From an uncultured Lachnospiraceae bacterium (lineage in GTDB: Bacteria > Bacillota > Clostridia > Lachnospirales > Lachnospiraceae), in assembly GCA_947576945.1 (NCBI GenBank), contig CANPTH010000035.1:1-45066 (forward strand): a stretch of 45,066 nucleotides of DNA. Reading direction: 5' to 3'. Positions 33,347-41,906 of this stretch are shown here, one piece after another. A program made the translations under genes and the position numbers. Numbering within the stretch: the stretch's first letter is position 1; every line of letters begins with the position of its first letter. The notes beneath the pieces were generated by a model, which searched no databases, had not been told where the DNA came from, and worked only from the letters and a program-made list of their open reading frames with translations.

Positions 33347-34042
33347 TTGAGGAGACCACTATGTCTGTTCGGCCTGGTGTATGCGGCCGCGGTCTGGTTT
33401 GTGATCTTCTGCAGGCCGGATAAGACGGCAGTCTGTGACTGCATGGACAGGGAACAGCTTGTCGCTGCCGGTTATGTGGAATGGAAAGAATATCGATCGT
33501 CCCGCGACGTAAAAACACCGGTCATAAATTTATCTGATGCAGTGATTCTGAAACAAAGTCAAATTGCAAATCTGGAGCAATTCTTATCAGATTCTGAGAA
33601 GATTCCAAAATATGAGCTACATAGCTTCTGGGAAGTGAATAAGGATAATTTAAGAGAAGAAAATACGGAGGCTGTCAAAGGCATTATATGCTATATGGGG
33701 GAGGATGCACAGCCTGAAACAGGCAGTCTTGTTATGGTGCGGGGAAGCTACAGCTCTTTTGCCCATGCCACAAATCCGGGGGAATTTGATGCGGCAGATT
33801 ACTATGAGATTATGGGGAAGCAGGGAAGGATTCTGGATGGCAGCCTTTTGCGTAAAAGCGGTGCTTATGATGTCTTTCGGGAGAAGTTATACCGGGTCAG
33901 GGAATATTTTTCCCTGCTGCTGGATGCATGTTACAACGAGGAGGATGCTTCGGTGATGAAAGCCATGCTCCTGGGAGAAAAGGGGATGCTGGATGCGGAG
34001 ATTAAAAAATTATATCAGACCAATGGGATTATTCACATACTT
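33347..34042 (+). pseudogene. comEC: ComEC DNA channel gene, 5' part, interrupted by the integrative element
   Basis: The protein begins MRRPLCLFGLVYAAAVWF (start TTG at 33347 behind AAGGAGG). The N-terminal DUF4131/OB-like region is present (about residues 30-200). It runs into KKLYQTNGIIHIL, the start of the Competence domain, where ComEC proteins continue AISGLH. Here it continues PIILTSDLKT and stops at 34093. ComEC is normally 600-800 aa; about 232 native residues remain, with none of the transport channel. The junction near 34042 is where the A+T-rich element begins. Confidence 0.9.
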
Positions 34043-34069
34043 CCAATTATCTTAACATCTGACCTCAAA

Positions 34070-34107
34070 ACCGCCCTATTTATGCGGTCTTAACGTGTGC
34101 AACACGT
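34070..34107. repeat. Short inverted repeats at the left end of the element
   Basis: ACCGC/GCGGT (34070-34074/34084-34088) and ACGTGT-GCA-ACACGT (34093-34107) lie within 65 bases of the comEC junction. They may be recombinase binding sites. Confidence 0.4.
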
Positions 34108-34205
34108 CGCATACGTTATTTTCCCATAAAAGCCAGTAAAATCAATGCTTTCAGAACTTTTGATAGAAATTTGCACGTAAACAACTTATGGACTTCATAT
34201 GAGAA

Positions 34206-34232
34206 ATTAAAAAGGCTACCACTTGGATAGCC
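34206..34232 (-). terminator. Terminator of the recombinase operon
   Basis: Read on the minus strand, GGCTA (34232-34228) pairs with TAGCC (34218-34214) around a 9-base loop and is followed by TTTTTAA. It lies just after the tnpC-like stop. Confidence 0.7.
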
Positions 34233-34240
34233 CTAAATTT

Positions 34241-34645
34241 TTACCAGCCTTCGCCGTCTCTTTCAGCAAGAATCTCTTCTAACTCTTTTAGTTTGGCTTG
34301 CAACTTCTGACACTGTTCTTTGTAATTAGTATCAGAACCAATCTGTTTTTCAAGCCTAGTGCATTTCTGCTGAAGCTGACGTGTTTTTATCTCTTCAAGT
34401 TTTAACAAAGTTCTTGTTGAATCGGCACTTCTAAATAGCTTTGGATGCTCTATGTACTGCTCAATGGCGTTTCTTACTCTCTCATTGCGATACAATGTTG
34501 ACTTATGAACACCAATAGCGGAAGCTACTTTTTGAAAGCTGACTGTTTCCTTGTTCTTAATAAGCAAATTGATTGCTTGAAGAGCTTTTTCCTCATTTGC
34601 GTCTTTGACATCTTTGCGAAGCTGTACTATTGAATCATATTTCAT
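34241..34645 (-). CDS. TnpC-like small coiled-coil protein (DUF6262 type)
   Basis: This is a 134-aa protein when started at the ATG at 34645 behind GAGGTGAG; a GTG at 34654 is the other choice. A helix-turn-helix-like part (VSFQKVASAIGVHKSTLYRNERVRNAIEQY, about residues 30-60) is followed by a coiled coil to the end (LEEIKTRQLQQKCTRLEKQIG and on). Size, position after two large recombinases and build match TnpC of the Tn554 family, which helps set transposition frequency and orientation. It overlaps the upstream recombinase gene by 11 bases, so it is co-translated. Confidence 0.8.
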   Translation of the reverse strand: MKYDSIVQLRKDVKDANEEKALQAINLLIKNKETVSFQKVASAIGVHKSTLYRNERVRNAIEQYIEHPKLFRSADSTRTLLKLEEIKTRQLQQKCTRLEKQIGSDTNYKEQCQKLQAKLKELEEILAERDGEGW

Positions 34646-36515
34646 TAGTCTCACCTCTACATTTTTGAATGATAACTTCTAACTGTTCTTTTAACTGCTG
34701 ATTGTATTCAAGAAGTCTCTGGTTGTTATTTGCTTCTGCAACTGCAATAGCTGTTTCAACATCAGATAACTCTTTTTCATACACATACAGATATTCTTTT
34801 TGAGGAACAAACATAGCACATGATAAACAGTGGTTTGCATGGTCACAGATACCTGTATCAGCGGCTTTATTACATCTTCCATTTGGAAGTGGAATTGAAT
34901 CGGCGCTTAAAGTTTTAATGGCCGAAACATTACCAGCATTTTCAATCAAAGCTGTGTACTTATCCATTAATGGTTGCAATGCTTCTACCAATTCTTTATT
35001 AGTTGCTTTTGCATAATGTTTCAAAGTATATTTGACTTTGTGCCCAACTAACAGTGAAACAACATCCGCATCAAGACCTTTCTGCAAGTATTTACTTACT
35101 TTTGTTGTCCTGAATCTGTGAAAAGTTATATGAAGAACTTTCCCAGAATCATCTAATATTTGATGCTCTACGGAAAGTTTTTTAAGGTTGTTATCTAATA
35201 CTCTTCTGGTAATATACTTTGTAATAGAACTTGCAAACATATACACAACATCATCACCAAATAACTTTTTACTTACAGATATAGCCTTTTCAAGAACCTG
35301 TCCTAAAACATCAGAAATCGGCAAGACATAAGGATTGTCATTCTTTTTAGAGTTTATCATCAGAGAATATGAGTCCTTTTTCTTGATAAGTGAGTTTGGC
35401 TTTAAAGTACACAATTCACTGATACGACACCCAATTTCTATAAGACAGAACACCATTCTTGCATGTTGCTGATTCTCTAAATATTTTAGATTTTCAACGA
35501 TTCTCTGCATTTCATCATCAGAATAAGGAGTTTTTTCATACTGAATCTTAACAGAATAATCATCTTTATCTAACAATGGGATTTTGGGTGTATCTGGAAT
35601 CCTAAAAATTCTACAAAAATCAAGGAATGTGGATAAGCAACTAAGCCTTTTAGAAAATACACAAGAAGATATATCTGCATCTACTCGCAAATACTGAATA
35701 TAATCCTCAATAATGTTTCTGCTAAGTAAATCAAGTGAAGTTACTTCATTGTGAGAATCATTTAACCAGGTACAAAATGTATTCAAATAAATAATATCTT
35801 GAATAATAGACCCCAATGATACGCTATTAAGTCTTTCCATTGTATATTTTTTGATAATTCTCTTAATTTTTGTTTGTGGAATAGCTTCAAAATGTAATGC
35901 TGAAATTTGAATACTTGCAGGTATATCAATATTCATTGGAAGTTTGTTTAATTCCCAAACATCCTTTTCAAATATTGGCCTGTCATCATAAAAATCAATA
36001 ACTAAGTCTTGCATTCTCTTTACGATTTTTAAGTAAGGAGATTTTGTTTCCTTTTTAGTTTTTTCCATATCTACAGCATTTATTTTCGTCCCAGCCTTAA
36101 CAACTGGCTGCTTTTTGCGCTTATCTTTATTCTGAATAAAATCCTCAAAATCATCAAGAGAATCTAATTCTGAAATAGATGTATAATCATCTAAAGAAAC
36201 ATTGGAGTATCTTATAAAGGTTCTTATCTGTTTCCAATACTTTGTCAATGAATATAGCTTCACTTTTTTTATTTCAATTAAGTCATATAAAAAGAATTTT
36301 ATTTCTTCTCTAATGTACTCATTTCTGCAAATAGAAAAATCCAAATCATCTGTATTGGTATATCCATTAACATTCCATTGTGCAATTCCTTTTTCATCAG
36401 AATTTTTATAATAGGGCCAACTTTTAATGGGCCATACATCATGACAATAAGGTTCTGGCAGTTTAAAATCTGGCAGTTGTTGTTTTTGAGTAGAGCTAAA
36501 TTTAAGGTTATTCAT
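34635..36515 (-). CDS. TnpB-like tyrosine recombinase 1
   Basis: This 626-aa protein has an N-terminal core-binding region and a C-terminal catalytic domain at about residues 330-520. Catalytic residues can be seen: Arg in EIGCRISELC, HRFR (His-x-x-Arg), His in LLVGHKVKYTLKHY and the Tyr at its end. After the catalytic domain comes a Cys/His-rich segment (CNKAADTGICDHANHCLSC, about 555-575), probably zinc-binding as in TnpB of Tn554 (about 630 aa). A coiled tail ends it. SD TTGGAGGAAG; its ATG overlaps the previous stop by 4 bases. Confidence 0.88.
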   Translation of the reverse strand: MNNLKFSSTQKQQLPDFKLPEPYCHDVWPIKSWPYYKNSDEKGIAQWNVNGYTNTDDLDFSICRNEYIREEIKFFLYDLIEIKKVKLYSLTKYWKQIRTFIRYSNVSLDDYTSISELDSLDDFEDFIQNKDKRKKQPVVKAGTKINAVDMEKTKKETKSPYLKIVKRMQDLVIDFYDDRPIFEKDVWELNKLPMNIDIPASIQISALHFEAIPQTKIKRIIKKYTMERLNSVSLGSIIQDIIYLNTFCTWLNDSHNEVTSLDLLSRNIIEDYIQYLRVDADISSCVFSKRLSCLSTFLDFCRIFRIPDTPKIPLLDKDDYSVKIQYEKTPYSDDEMQRIVENLKYLENQQHARMVFCLIEIGCRISELCTLKPNSLIKKKDSYSLMINSKKNDNPYVLPISDVLGQVLEKAISVSKKLFGDDVVYMFASSITKYITRRVLDNNLKKLSVEHQILDDSGKVLHITFHRFRTTKVSKYLQKGLDADVVSLLVGHKVKYTLKHYAKATNKELVEALQPLMDKYTALIENAGNVSAIKTLSADSIPLPNGRCNKAADTGICDHANHCLSCAMFVPQKEYLYVYEKELSDVETAIAVAEANNNQRLLEYNQQLKEQLEVIIQKCRGETNEI

Positions 36516-38350
36516 TGTTCTTCCTCCAATCTGTGAATAATATCCCTTAATTTTTCAATATCCTTCTCTGTTGTAGCTATATTTGAAACATAGCTATTTG
36601 CTTTGTACAATTCCAAATTGCCTTCAAGCAATTCTAATTGTTTCTTGTGTATATCCAGGTAATCAATCGTAGTAACAAAATTGTTACAATGAATGCAACT
36701 ATTAGTATGTGGGCATTTTACTTGGCAAGGCAAACAGCAAAGTCCATTCGCTAATGCCTGTTTATCAAGATTATCGCGGAGCCATTCTACGGTAATTGCT
36801 GTATTGTTGGTTTTTAGCGGGTCAACATCCTTTGAAGCAGAAATATACTTCTTAAATTCCTTCTTCCTAAATTCTGTACGTGCTTCTGCATAAACCAAGG
36901 TCATATTCATCGACTTATGATTTAGGCATTGGCTTATCATGTACAAAGGGATACCCGCTTCAACCATATCTCTGCCTTTTTTATGCCGATAAGAATGTGA
37001 TTGATAAACATGGTCTGTTCCATCAGGATTTTTAATTTTCCATTCGGCAACATAATCCTTCATATGCCTTGTGTAAGTCTTTGAACTTATAGGCTTATCA
37101 GTATCTTTTCGCTGCCCATAATAAAACAAATATTCTGCATCAGGTCTTTCTTTTAATACAGACTTTTGATACTTCTTAATTCGCTTATATAGCGCCAAAG
37201 GAATAATAACAAAGTCATTGTTTTGCATTTTTGTTGAGTAGATGAATAACTTGCATCCATCACTATCTTTTCTTATGCAATTAAATGGCAAGCTACACAG
37301 CTCCGAAACCCTAATGCCAGACCACGCCTGTATCATATACATGACCTGGAAAATCTCTTCTGCCTTTGGGAGATTATCAAAAATCTGTTCAATGACATAA
37401 TCATCGGGGGCGGTGAATTTGAAATTATACACTCCTCTCTTCTTCAAATCTGCTTCACTAATAAGAAATTCAGTTAAAAGTTCTTCGTGTTTGTATAAAT
37501 ACTTGAAAAAACTAAGTATTGTTGAAATAGCAGTATTGTATCCAGCGATTCTTGAAAACTTTTTGTCTAAATGTTCACAGTAGGCAGCAATATCATTTCT
37601 TGTATGATTGCCTACGTTTATATCTCCAAGAAATAAAATAAAATCAGTTAGATTTCCATATTCACTTTTTATTGTTCCATAGGCTTTCCCTGTTAAACAT
37701 AATTGTGCTTTTAAATACATTTTCAGTATGCGTTTATTGTACTGATTTTCTATTGCGAAAAACTCAAAATCTGATATAGTATCAGCTTTATTTAATCGTT
37801 CGCTTGATAAATGTATCTCATCCATGCTCCAGATATCACGTTCAAATATATCATCATACTGCTTTTGCTGTAGGCACTTTGTAAAGTATTTAATCCTACG
37901 CAATATATTAAATTCAACACGACTTTCTTTTTTGTCATAATTCTGGTGAAAATAATCTATATAGTTATAGTACAGTTCTTCATCTGAGTAGAATAAAATA
38001 TCTTTTTTATTGACATCAATCATATAAGGAATCACATACACTAAAGGTCTTATACAGTTATAAAATGCTATAGAGTATGTTTTTTCAAGCCTGTTTAACT
38101 CATTTCTCATGTAAGCCTTGACTTGCTCCTTTAAAACAGGAGCAAGCCCAACTAGACTAATTTCTTTGTACTTAATAGATTTTTTGAAAATAGCAGCAAC
38201 TTCATCAATAGGATAATCAGCAAGAACCAATACATCACTTTTATAATATCTGTTCAATCGGCCATACATGATTGAGCTTTTATCTTCTTCAACAATAGCC
38301 CCTACCACTTTATGAATCGGTGGGAACTTTTCAATAGAGCGTTGTTTCAA
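36512..38350 (-). CDS. TnpB-like tyrosine recombinase 2
   Basis: This 612-aa protein has the same plan as its neighbour. The catalytic Arg is in AWSGIRVSELCSLP (about residue 346), HSYRHKKG supplies His-x-x-Arg (about 455), and CLNHKSMNMTLVYAE holds the last His and the nucleophile Tyr. The Cys-rich segment near the end (CCLPCQVKCPHTNSCIHC) is probably a zinc finger. The start is TTG at 38350 after a strong GGAGGTGATTTTA. It overlaps the downstream recombinase gene by 4 bases. Its first ~170 residues are paralogous to the fragment encoded just upstream (38372-38875). Confidence 0.88.
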   Translation of the reverse strand: MKQRSIEKFPPIHKVVGAIVEEDKSSIMYGRLNRYYKSDVLVLADYPIDEVAAIFKKSIKYKEISLVGLAPVLKEQVKAYMRNELNRLEKTYSIAFYNCIRPLVYVIPYMIDVNKKDILFYSDEELYYNYIDYFHQNYDKKESRVEFNILRRIKYFTKCLQQKQYDDIFERDIWSMDEIHLSSERLNKADTISDFEFFAIENQYNKRILKMYLKAQLCLTGKAYGTIKSEYGNLTDFILFLGDINVGNHTRNDIAAYCEHLDKKFSRIAGYNTAISTILSFFKYLYKHEELLTEFLISEADLKKRGVYNFKFTAPDDYVIEQIFDNLPKAEEIFQVMYMIQAWSGIRVSELCSLPFNCIRKDSDGCKLFIYSTKMQNNDFVIIPLALYKRIKKYQKSVLKERPDAEYLFYYGQRKDTDKPISSKTYTRHMKDYVAEWKIKNPDGTDHVYQSHSYRHKKGRDMVEAGIPLYMISQCLNHKSMNMTLVYAEARTEFRKKEFKKYISASKDVDPLKTNNTAITVEWLRDNLDKQALANGLCCLPCQVKCPHTNSCIHCNNFVTTIDYLDIHKKQLELLEGNLELYKANSYVSNIATTEKDIEKLRDIIHRLEEEQ

Positions 38351-38371
38351 ATAAAATCACCTCCAATATCA

Positions 38372-38875
38372 TCATAATTTCAAAAGTTCTTGTGCCTTGA
38401 ACCATGCCTCATTCTGCATTAGTTGTAGGCACTTTGTAAAACTCTTAATCTTACGCAATAAATTTATATGCTCCCGTGTGGGGGATGTCATATGATGGTG
38501 ACCATAATAATAACTTATATAATCAGCATATAACTCCTTATCTGTGCAAAGCAGGATATCTTCTTTCTGAATTTTTTCCAGATAAGGAATTATACGAACA
38601 AGATGCCATGTCCAATCATTACCTCTTAGCAACTCATTCCTCATAAATGTTTTAATCTGTTCTCTTAAGGTGGGAGCAAGTCCAGTTAAAGAAATTTCTT
38701 TGTACCATTTTTCTGGCTGTCCATGCTTTTTCCAGTATTTTGCAAATTTTTCTATTGGGTACTCTGCTGTAACCAATACATCATTCTGGAAGAACCTGTT
38801 TAAACTTTCATAAAGGTCTGAGTTTTTATCCTCTTTAACAATAGTTTCTGCAATCTTAGCAAATTTACGTGTCAT
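38372..38875 (-). pseudogene. N-terminal fragment of a TnpB-like recombinase paralogue
   Basis: The 167-aa product resembles residues 1-170 of the recombinase at 36512-38350. Shared blocks include KYKEISL-G-LAP or KWYKEISLTGLAPTLREQIK, MRNEL, IPY, and RRIKYFTKCLQ against RKIKSFTKCLQ. It stops after NEAWFKAQELLKL without any catalytic domain. A normal SD (AGGAGG) and ATG remain, and it overlaps the upstream TnpA-like gene by 4 bases, so it is probably still translated. It could be a regulator or simply a leftover from a duplication. Confidence 0.75.
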
Positions 38876-40035
38876 ATCAATCCACCTCCTATATCATCAT
38901 AAAAATTCAAGTTACCAGGGGAAAAATCCTTACCTATTTGTTCAAAATACTGGCGAGCATATTCCATCTGTGTTTCATTAAAGAACTCTGCATATATCAT
39001 CGTAGTTTCAACGTTTTTATGTCTCATATCATGCTGTAGGGCAACGAGAGAGTAGTTCGTTGATGATGATATTCTATGTACTGCAAATGAGTGCCTGAGC
39101 ATATGTGGAGTAACTTTAAAACCTACTTTTTTAGAAAGCCTGTCAAAGATAACTTCCACATTGTCAGCGTTCATCGGCATACCTTTTTCATTACCCGCTA
39201 AATTGACAAACAGGTAATCGCAGTTGTATTTCTTGACTTCATCAAGATATTTAACCAACATCAGCATTACTTCATTTGGAACGAAAACGCATCCAGCCGC
39301 ATAATTTTTTACACGGCTTTTATTGATGTTGTTTTCTCTGGGAACTATGTTTATTTTCAAATCCCAAAATTCTATGTCGCTTATGCGTAGGTTCAATATT
39401 TCACCTATACGCAAGCCGCCATAAAAGCCAACTGCCAGAATACATTTATCTCTTGTATTAGTGGCTGCATTAAATACATCTTCAAACTGCTCCGTAGTAA
39501 GATATTTAATTCTTTCCTTATGTTCTTTTAGCTTTAATACATTCTTTAGGCTTTTGACCTTTTTTAAATGCATACCATGTAAAAAACTTTTAAAATGGTT
39601 GTTTCCCATAATATCTTTATATACATCTAAATTTGTTAGGTTTTTGTTCCTTGCAAGATAGTCATAAAAGGAACATACAGCCGCTAAAATACAGTTGACA
39701 CTTCTATTTGTGATGGCGGGCTTTTCTCCCATAAATGAGATGATTCCTCTATAGTAATCAGGATATTGAAGGTACAATATAAAATCCTGAAAGAAATCAA
39801 TCGGCCCATATTCATCATTCTGCTGGACTACATCATCATATGTCATGTCCTTAAGCTCCAAAAACTCATAAAAGGCTTTGAGAGAATAGCAGTATGTTGT
39901 GATGGTGTTAGGTGAATGGTTTGTCCTATATAGGAACTGTAGGAACTTCTCCACCTCTGGTACTTTGTGTCTGTTATCATCGGCCAGAGTAATCAGCCTT
40001 GTACCATTCTTCGTAATTATGTTAATAACTTGCAT
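38872..40035 (-). CDS. TnpA-like tyrosine recombinase (XerC/D type)
   Basis: This 387-aa protein has a SAM-like core-binding domain (about residues 25-160, HSPNTITTYCYSLKAFYEFL) and a catalytic domain (about 180-370). The catalytic set is visible: Arg in GGLRIGEILNLR, HMLRHSF (His-x-x-Arg), His in HDMRHKNVETTMIYAE and its Tyr. The length and plan match TnpA of Tn554 (about 361 aa). It is the first gene of the recombinase operon; SD AAGGAGAG. With the two TnpB-like enzymes it forms the recombinase trio expected to cut and join the element ends. Confidence 0.9.
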   Translation of the reverse strand: MQVINIITKNGTRLITLADDNRHKVPEVEKFLQFLYRTNHSPNTITTYCYSLKAFYEFLELKDMTYDDVVQQNDEYGPIDFFQDFILYLQYPDYYRGIISFMGEKPAITNRSVNCILAAVCSFYDYLARNKNLTNLDVYKDIMGNNHFKSFLHGMHLKKVKSLKNVLKLKEHKERIKYLTTEQFEDVFNAATNTRDKCILAVGFYGGLRIGEILNLRISDIEFWDLKINIVPRENNINKSRVKNYAAGCVFVPNEVMLMLVKYLDEVKKYNCDYLFVNLAGNEKGMPMNADNVEVIFDRLSKKVGFKVTPHMLRHSFAVHRISSSTNYSLVALQHDMRHKNVETTMIYAEFFNETQMEYARQYFEQIGKDFSPGNLNFYDDIGGGLI

Positions 40036-40051
40036 TTAAAACTCTCCTTAA

Positions 40052-40366
40052 TTAATTTGCGGCAGCACATTCAAGAACTGTAACGCCAGGGTTTCCCTCA
40101 ACAGGCTTCATTCCGATGATTCTATGATTAGTAAATCTTCTATTAATCATATCTTTCAGTGCTGTTCCATGATGGAATCCATGGATGATGCTTAGTTCAC
40201 ATTTACCACGATTCAAATTAATTACATTATTAACAAGTGTAAGAGACGCTCTGGTTCCAAGTCCATGCAAATCAACAGAAACTTCATTATTACTAATTAC
40301 ATTGATTCTCTGTAAATCATCATTTCCAAATATTATTTTAAACATTGACATTGTTTTCTCATTCAT
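40052..40366 (-). CDS. Small Smr-domain-like protein
   Basis: This 104-aa protein has VDLHGLGTRASLTLVNNVINL (about residues 30-50) and IIHGFHHGTALKDMI (about 62-76). These fit the DLHG and HGxGxG-like motifs of Smr domains, which bind or nick DNA or RNA. The second motif reads HGFHHG, so nuclease activity is uncertain. I place the start at the ATG at 40366, nine bases after GGGAG; the GTG at 40375 is too close. It lies just before the recombinase operon in the same direction and may be part of it. Confidence 0.7.
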   Translation of the reverse strand: MNEKTMSMFKIIFGNDDLQRINVISNNEVSVDLHGLGTRASLTLVNNVINLNRGKCELSIIHGFHHGTALKDMINRRFTNHRIIGMKPVEGNPGVTVLECAAAN

Positions 40367-40450
40367 GACATCCACTCCCTTCGTATATAGTCAAAAGCGG
40401 CTCTTCCTCAAGCGCTTTTGTTTGCTGTTCACATTTTGTGATTATAAAAT

Positions 40451-40579
40451 ATCATGATGTATTGGTTTTGTTGATTCCTGATAAATTGCTTGGAAATTGA
40501 TGCTGTTAAAGCGCCAGAAATGCTTGAATATTCATGGATACATCATAATACATGATGCACATATATTATGTATGATGTA
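40451..40579. promoter_or_regulatory. Palindromic operator-like repeats in a divergent intergenic region
   Basis: TACATCATA (40539-40547) and TATGATGTA (40571-40579) form a perfect 9-base inverted repeat. CATCAT/ATGATG around 40541-40557 and ATCATGATGTAT (40451-40462) repeat the same TGATGTA theme. They lie between the Smr-like gene (minus) and the gene at 40645 (plus), about 66 bases before the latter. A repressor operator is most likely, possibly bound by the product of the 40645 gene. Confidence 0.55.
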
Positions 40580-40644
40580 AGGCGTTGAAAATTCCCAGTA
40601 TTCGTGGTAAAATCAATTCAAAAATTTTTTTGGAGTAACCCACT

Positions 40645-41262
40645 ATGGCAAAGTATTTCAGAACCCCTAATATTGATATAAAGCCGACCAGAGTAAAGGA
40701 CGGCAAGGTTGAAAAGAGCCTTGAAGCTACTCTTTTGGATAAGATTGATGAAATGATAGAGAAAAAGATTCCTCTAACAAAGACAAAACTATCCAGAGAA
40801 ACAAATATAGGCGGCAATTCATTTAACACATATGCTGCCATCTTCGATGATACTATTGATATGCTACGTATGTTTGAACTTGGCACTAAGGACAAAGAGG
40901 GCCGACTGGCCAATGTTCCTAATTTTGACAAATTAGCTGAAATGACCAAACAGCTCATTAAAGAGCATGTTGAAAAAGTTGACTGGTTCTTTGAGCTTAA
41001 TGCGCAGATTCAAGAAATTTCTCCAGGTGATGAAAATGTCTACTCACGCAATAAAGAACAGCTTGAAGGCATTGTTGATGCGTTCTGGGGATACCTTGGT
41101 GAAACAGCGTTTATTCATGAAGCGTTTGCTGGTGTGAATAGCATTGATGATGTTGCACCTTTGATTGAAGAAAAATACAAATATAACCAGACCTTGCGTA
41201 AAAAAATCTCACAATTAAGAAAGCAAATTGCTAAAGAACGTGAAATCTTTGAAAGCAGATAG
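40645..41262 (+). CDS. Putative DNA-binding regulator of the element
   Basis: I do not recognise this 205-aa protein by name. Residues 25-75 can be read as a helix-turn-helix (LLDKIDEMIEKKIPLTKTKL then SRETNIGGNSFNTYAAIF). The middle is helical and the end is a basic coiled coil (LRKKISQLRKQIAKEREIF). This plan resembles KfrA-like or TetR-like regulators. It is the only plus-strand gene in the element part seen here and stands behind the palindromic repeats, so it may repress itself and the divergent genes. SD TTTGGAG, about nine bases before the ATG. Confidence 0.6.
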   Translation: MAKYFRTPNIDIKPTRVKDGKVEKSLEATLLDKIDEMIEKKIPLTKTKLSRETNIGGNSFNTYAAIFDDTIDMLRMFELGTKDKEGRLANVPNFDKLAEMTKQLIKEHVEKVDWFFELNAQIQEISPGDENVYSRNKEQLEGIVDAFWGYLGETAFIHEAFAGVNSIDDVAPLIEEKYKYNQTLRKKISQLRKQIAKEREIFESR

Positions 41263-41374
41263 GAATAATTAAATTATATTTCTTTATCTTTGAGAGGGTT
41301 ATTTCTATACCATCTCAAACCATTAAAACCTCAATGTCAAATCTTTTCAGATAAAGGAGTTGATATTTCACCAT

Positions 41375-41848
41375 TCAGTATTCAAGTAATTTCTGTTCTT
41401 TAAAACTGAAATGATGATACCCACCGATGATAATGTGGTCTTGCAGTGGGATATTCAGTAATTTGCCCGCAGCCTTTACTGTTGCTGTTATTGTTATATC
41501 TGCTTCACTTGGAGTAACGTCTCCTGAAGGATGGTTGTGGCATAAAATAATTTGTACAGCGGATGAAAGTAGCGCCTGTATAAAAATTTCCCTTGTGCTG
41601 AAATAACAGGTATTTACAGTACCTTTTCCTATTACAAAAAAAGCAGTAGGAACACATTTACTGTTTAGACATACCATGTAAACAGTTTCTTCCGCAAGTT
41701 CATGGATATGAAACACGTCCCTCATTATCTCTGCGAGGTCTTGTGGGGTGTTGATTGAATCCATGGAGGGGTAGTTTGTCGAACTTTCCTTCACCAAATA
41801 ATTCATTTTTGATTCGTTGATGTAGCTTTTATAAGTTGTTATCCTCAT
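41375..41848 (-). CDS. RadC-like JAB/MPN domain protein
   Basis: This 157-aa protein has the RadC-type metalloprotease-like motif HNHPSGDVTPSEAD (about residues 107-120), with YMVCLNSKCVPTAFFVIGKG before it and LLNIPLQDHIIIGG after. RadC-like proteins of this size are common on plasmids and integrative elements; their activity is unclear. I choose the ATG at 41848 (MRITTYKSY), seven bases after AAGGAG. The frame open to 41887 has no SD. The 112 bases between it and the 40645 gene hold nothing recognised. Confidence 0.88.
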   Translation of the reverse strand: MRITTYKSYINESKMNYLVKESSTNYPSMDSINTPQDLAEIMRDVFHIHELAEETVYMVCLNSKCVPTAFFVIGKGTVNTCYFSTREIFIQALLSSAVQIILCHNHPSGDVTPSEADITITATVKAAGKLLNIPLQDHIIIGGYHHFSFKEQKLLEY

Positions 41849-41906
41849 TTGGTTCTCCTTTTTCAAAGAGAGGGCAGAAAAATCCACCCTCTGAAAACAC
41901 TATAAA

